Source of the DNA: an uncultured Desulfurobacterium sp.
GTDB taxonomy: Bacteria > Aquificota > Aquificia > Desulfurobacteriales > Desulfurobacteriaceae
DNA: 9,400 nucleotides
Reading direction: 5' to 3'
Assembly (NCBI GenBank): GCA_913055135.1
Contig: CAJXJV010000038.1
Location: 1 to 9,400, forward strand
Both the position numbers and the translations under genes were made by a program. Under the pieces are notes generated by a model. It was given only the letters and a program-made list of their open reading frames with translations. It was not told the DNA's origin and ran no database searches. Shown here piece by piece: positions 7,097 to 9,400 of this stretch (positions are counted from its first letter, which is position 1; each line of letters starts with the position of its first letter).

Positions 7097-8681
7097 AACA
7101 GAACTTGAAAAAGAGCTTCAGAAAGAGAGAATATTTAGTGTTCACGCCGATTCTAAAAGCTTTTCATTAAAGTTCCGAAAAGGTTTTCTCAACATCTATA
7201 CAGGACAGCCAAACGCTCTTTTCTTCTCTGATTTTGGTATAGCAAAAGAGAAGAATTCCAGGTTTAAGACACTTGAAGGAACCTTTATCAAATTCGTTAA
7301 ACTTCCAGTTATCGACAGAGTAATTGAGATTGAAACGGTAAAGATCCTTCCATCTGGAAAAACTGAAACCTACTATCTTATCTTCGAGCTTACAGGAAAG
7401 AACGCAAACATTTTTCTGCTTGATGGAGAAAGAAAAATCATCTCAACGTTGAGAGAGGTTAAAAGCTCTGTAAGACCCCTTGAAAAAAACGATACTTACA
7501 CATTTCCTCCACAGGAGAAAAAGGAGTTTCATCAGCTTCAGTTTGGAGAAGTAACAAGAGAGGGAATTGAGAAAAACCTCCACAAATTCGTTGCCGGGAT
7601 ATCCCCCTTAAACGCAAAGGAGATTGCCCATCTGTTTGAAAAGCTGGGAAGTCTTGAAAAAGCGTACGAAGAGTTCCTCAAGAAGCACCAATTATCAAAT
7701 AGCGCTTACCTCTACTACGAAGAAGATAAGCCAAAGTACATGACAACGTTTCTCTACCAGTCGCTTGAGGGACTGAGGTTCAAAGAGTTCTCTAAAAAAC
7801 TTCCCTACACAGAATGCTGGAAAACCTACTATTTAGAAAAGGTTGAAAGAGAAGAACTAAAATCACTGAAAAGAAAGCTTCTAAAGGATCTGGAAAAGAG
7901 AGTTGAAGCTCTTAAAAAAGAGCTCCAGTCTCTCAAAGGCAGAGAAGAACTCCTGAGAGAAGCCGAAGAGAACAGGAAATTAGGAGAGCTCCTGAAGTAC
8001 AACCTGAACCTCATAAAATTAGGAGTGAAAAACGTAAAAATCTTTGACTATTACACCAATCAGGAAGTGGAAATATCTCTCGACCCGAAACTTTCTCCAC
8101 AGAAAAATGTCGAAAAATACTTCTCAAAGTACAGGAAACTCAAAAGAAAGGTAGAACACGAAGAAACCTTGAGAAAAAAATTAGAAGAGGAGCTCCTTGA
8201 ACTGGAATTTCTGAAGGAAACGATAAAGGAGAGAGAGACTCTGGAGGAGCTTCAGGATCTCATTCCGGAAGAGAAGAAAAAAGAGAGAAAGAAGAAAAGC
8301 TTTAAAATATATACCCTGCCCTCAGGAAGGAAGATTATAGTCGGTAGAAGCAGCAAAGAGAACGAATTCCTCTCCATGAAACTTGCGAATCCGTGGGATA
8401 TCTGGTTCCACGCAAAAGAAATACCCGGCTCTCACGTCATACTAAGACTCAACAGAGAGGAAAAACCATCAGATGAGGACATTCTCCTATCTGCCGCTGC
8501 AGCAGCCTTCTTCAGTAAAGGAAAACAGTCAGGAAAGGTTCCGGTTGACTATACAGAGGCAAAAAACCTCAAAAAGCCAAAGGGAACACCACCTGGATTT
8601 GTAATCTACGAAAACGAAAGAACAATAGTCGTAAATCCAGACCTATTCTCTCCTCTCGCCAAAGAGTCTGAGAAGAGCTAA
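7068..8681 (+). CDS. rqcH: NFACT-family ribosome quality control protein RqcH
   Basis: RqcH (NEMF/Rqc2 relative, once called fibronectin-binding protein) binds stalled 50S-peptidyl-tRNA complexes and recruits tRNA-Ala to add C-terminal alanine tails that mark the peptide for degradation. The 537-residue protein shows NFACT-N (about 1-150) with D83 R84 in the VIDRVIEIE segment, likely matching B. subtilis D97 R98 needed for tailing. A helix-hairpin-helix-like GISPLNAKEIAHLF follows at 177-190. A long Lys/Glu-rich coiled coil spans about 255-405, interrupted by the GELLKYNL and DYY segments near 306-329. NFACT-R lies at 412-522 with WDIWFHAKEIPGSHVIL and VDYTEAKNLKKPKGTPPG. GTG 7068 is the only plausible start: an in-frame TAG lies at 7053-7055, and GAAGG at 7055-7059 sits 8 nt upstream. 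It overlaps the preceding gene by 29 nt and the convergent BI-1 gene by 39 nt. Confidence 0.92.
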   Translation: MDYLFIEKCKTELEKELQKERIFSVHADSKSFSLKFRKGFLNIYTGQPNALFFSDFGIAKEKNSRFKTLEGTFIKFVKLPVIDRVIEIETVKILPSGKTETYYLIFELTGKNANIFLLDGERKIISTLREVKSSVRPLEKNDTYTFPPQEKKEFHQLQFGEVTREGIEKNLHKFVAGISPLNAKEIAHLFEKLGSLEKAYEEFLKKHQLSNSAYLYYEEDKPKYMTTFLYQSLEGLRFKEFSKKLPYTECWKTYYLEKVEREELKSLKRKLLKDLEKRVEALKKELQSLKGREELLREAEENRKLGELLKYNLNLIKLGVKNVKIFDYYTNQEVEISLDPKLSPQKNVEKYFSKYRKLKRKVEHEETLRKKLEEELLELEFLKETIKERETLEELQDLIPEEKKKERKKKSFKIYTLPSGRKIIVGRSSKENEFLSMKLANPWDIWFHAKEIPGSHVILRLNREEKPSDEDILLSAAAAAFFSKGKQSGKVPVDYTEAKNLKKPKGTPPGFVIYENERTIVVNPDLFSPLAKESEKS

Positions 8682-9314
8682 GAAAAGGTTGATCAAATCC
8701 AGATACAGAGCAAGAGCTCCAAAGAATGCGTTCCCCTCAGTGTAAGCCATCTCCTCAAGCTTCTGAATATCGTAAGCAGTCAACCCTAAGAAAACAAGAA
8801 CAGTCACAACGCTAATTGCAATCCCGAGACCGGCAGACTTTACAAGGAAAATATTCAGAAGTGACGCAACAATAATACCGATTAATCCAACAAAGAGGTA
8901 AGTTCCAAATCTTCTGAAATCCACCTTTTTACTCATCGCAAGAAGAGCCATTATCCCGAAAAGAATAGAAGCAGAGAGAAATGCAGTGATAATTGATTTT
9001 CCTGTATATATGACCAGGATTGGAGCAAGAAGCACTCCCTCCGCTGCTGAAAAGAGGTAAAACGCCACTCCTGCAAGGAGACCATTATTTCTGAGAAGTC
9101 CCGTAGCAATCACAAGAACAAAAGAGAGAACTGCAAAACCTATAAATCCCAACTTACCAAAAGCAAACACAAATCCGGAAGTAAGAGCCAAATAGGATGT
9201 AATAGCTGTAAGCAATAAACCTAAGAACATGTTCAGAAAAACCTTTCCGAGAAAAGCATTAAAAGAAGTTACCTCTGTTCTCTCCATAACCACTGGATTT
9301 CTTTCAAACTCCAT
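8643..9314 (-). CDS. Bax inhibitor-1/YccA/YetJ family membrane protein
   Basis: This 223-residue integral membrane protein belongs to the BI-1 (TMBIM) family, whose bacterial members include the pH-sensitive calcium leak channel YetJ and the FtsH-modulating YccA. A short charged N-terminus is followed by about seven hydrophobic segments, roughly 25-45, 55-72, 77-101, 107-126, 137-155, 161-180 and 196-217. D182 (in TAYDIQK) and D206 (in LYLDLINLFLALLRLFG) have the same 24-residue spacing as the Asp171-Asp195 pH-sensing pair of B. subtilis YetJ, supporting a channel-competent fold. The ATG at 9314-9312 is preceded by a consensus AGGAGG. The gene runs against the long plus-strand run and its last 39 bp are shared with the end of rqcH. 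It is probably transcribed alone from its own promoter. The precise role here, channel or protease regulator, cannot be told from sequence. Confidence 0.92.
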   Translation of the reverse strand: MEFERNPVVMERTEVTSFNAFLGKVFLNMFLGLLLTAITSYLALTSGFVFAFGKLGFIGFAVLSFVLVIATGLLRNNGLLAGVAFYLFSAAEGVLLAPILVIYTGKSIITAFLSASILFGIMALLAMSKKVDFRRFGTYLFVGLIGIIVASLLNIFLVKSAGLGIAISVVTVLVFLGLTAYDIQKLEEMAYTEGNAFFGALALYLDLINLFLALLRLFGERRE

Positions 9315-9318
9315 AGTT

Positions 9319-9324
9319 CCTCCT
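9319..9324 (-). promoter_or_regulatory. Consensus ribosome binding site of the BI-1 family gene
   Basis: On the minus strand AGGAGG is followed by a short 4-nt spacer and the ATG at 9314. It confirms this start and indicates efficient initiation. Confidence 0.85.
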
Positions 9325-9359
9325 GATAATGAAAATTTCTATATTTAGAGTTTGTTTGA

Positions 9360-9388
9360 AATATATAGCCTTTTATCTTCATAGAAAA
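9360..9388 (-). promoter_or_regulatory. Candidate sigma70-type promoter for the BI-1 family gene
   Basis: On the minus strand a TATATT hexamer (9365-9360; 5 of 6 matches to TATAAT) lies 17 nt after a weak TTTTCT -35-like hexamer (9388-9383; 3 of 6 matches to TTGACA). Transcription would begin about 38 nt before the ATG, leaving room for the AGGAGG site. The stretch is AT-rich, so chance matches are likely; the evidence is the spacing and position only. Nothing else was recognised in the non-coding bases 9325-9400, and the next gene to the right is not visible. Confidence 0.3.
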
Positions 9389-9400
9389 GAAAACTCTTGA

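Noticed and set aside
8593..8640. An 8-bp perfect inverted repeat (CTGGATTT / AAATCCAG) with a 32-nt loop near the end of rqcH, considered as a terminator for the BI-1 transcript.
   Set aside because: The loop is long, the stem has little GC, and both arms lie in conserved NFACT-R coding sequence. The T-rich stretches on the minus strand do not directly follow the stem. A chance repeat is more likely.
9347..9397. A 7-bp inverted repeat (AGAGTTT / AAACTCT) around the candidate BI-1 promoter, considered as an operator or hairpin.
   Set aside because: It is short, AT-rich and widely spaced (37 nt); such matches are expected by chance in this composition.

Overview
The window comes from a compact, AT-leaning bacterial chromosome. 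It carries one 8.7-kb run of ten plus-strand genes, then a single convergent minus-strand gene at the right edge. The proteins are rich in Lys, Glu, Arg and Ile, and Arg codons are mostly AGA/AGG, as is usual in thermophiles. Lipid A genes (waaA, lpxK, an lpxL-type acyltransferase) show a Gram-negative outer membrane. The Hfq has a one-residue loop insertion that I also recall in Aquifex Hfq. Together these suggest a thermophilic, Aquificota-like organism, perhaps of the Desulfurobacteriaceae. This placement is inference from protein features, not from a search.

Layout: the 3' end of dxr (isoprenoid precursors, MEP pathway; 1-300), corrinoid adenosyltransferase (291-803), queE (7-deazaguanine/queuosine; 778-1476), waaA, lpxK and an lpxL-type gene (late lipid A/Kdo steps; 1476-4544), miaA (tRNA i6A37; 4541-5431), hfq (5428-5661), an orphan COG3581-type iron-sulfur protein related to 2-hydroxyacyl-CoA dehydratases and their activases (5654-7096), and an NFACT/RqcH ribosome-quality-control protein (7068-8681). 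On the minus strand is a BI-1/YccA/YetJ-type membrane protein (9314-8643) whose 3' end overlaps rqcH by 39 bp. Only about 86 bp at the right edge (9315-9400) is non-coding. It holds a strong ribosome binding site and a weak candidate promoter for the BI-1 gene.

How the genes relate: waaA-lpxK-lpxL is a functional block for Kdo transfer, 4'-phosphorylation and secondary acylation of lipid A. queE and miaA both serve tRNA anticodon-loop modification, and miaA-hfq is a widely conserved pair. hfq and rqcH add RNA-level and nascent-chain-level control. The remaining genes are unrelated metabolically. Neighbouring plus-strand genes overlap or lie within 2 nt of each other, so they are very probably co-transcribed and translationally coupled.

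Most of the window is conserved housekeeping. The least explained component is the COG3581-type protein with six cysteines, which has no visible partner or activase here. Other points of note are an unusually long out-of-frame lpxK/lpxL overlap, altered distal-face residues in Hfq, and the convergent coding overlap between rqcH and the BI-1 gene. I did not find a CRISPR array, mobile element, RNA gene, or a clearly novel multi-gene system.
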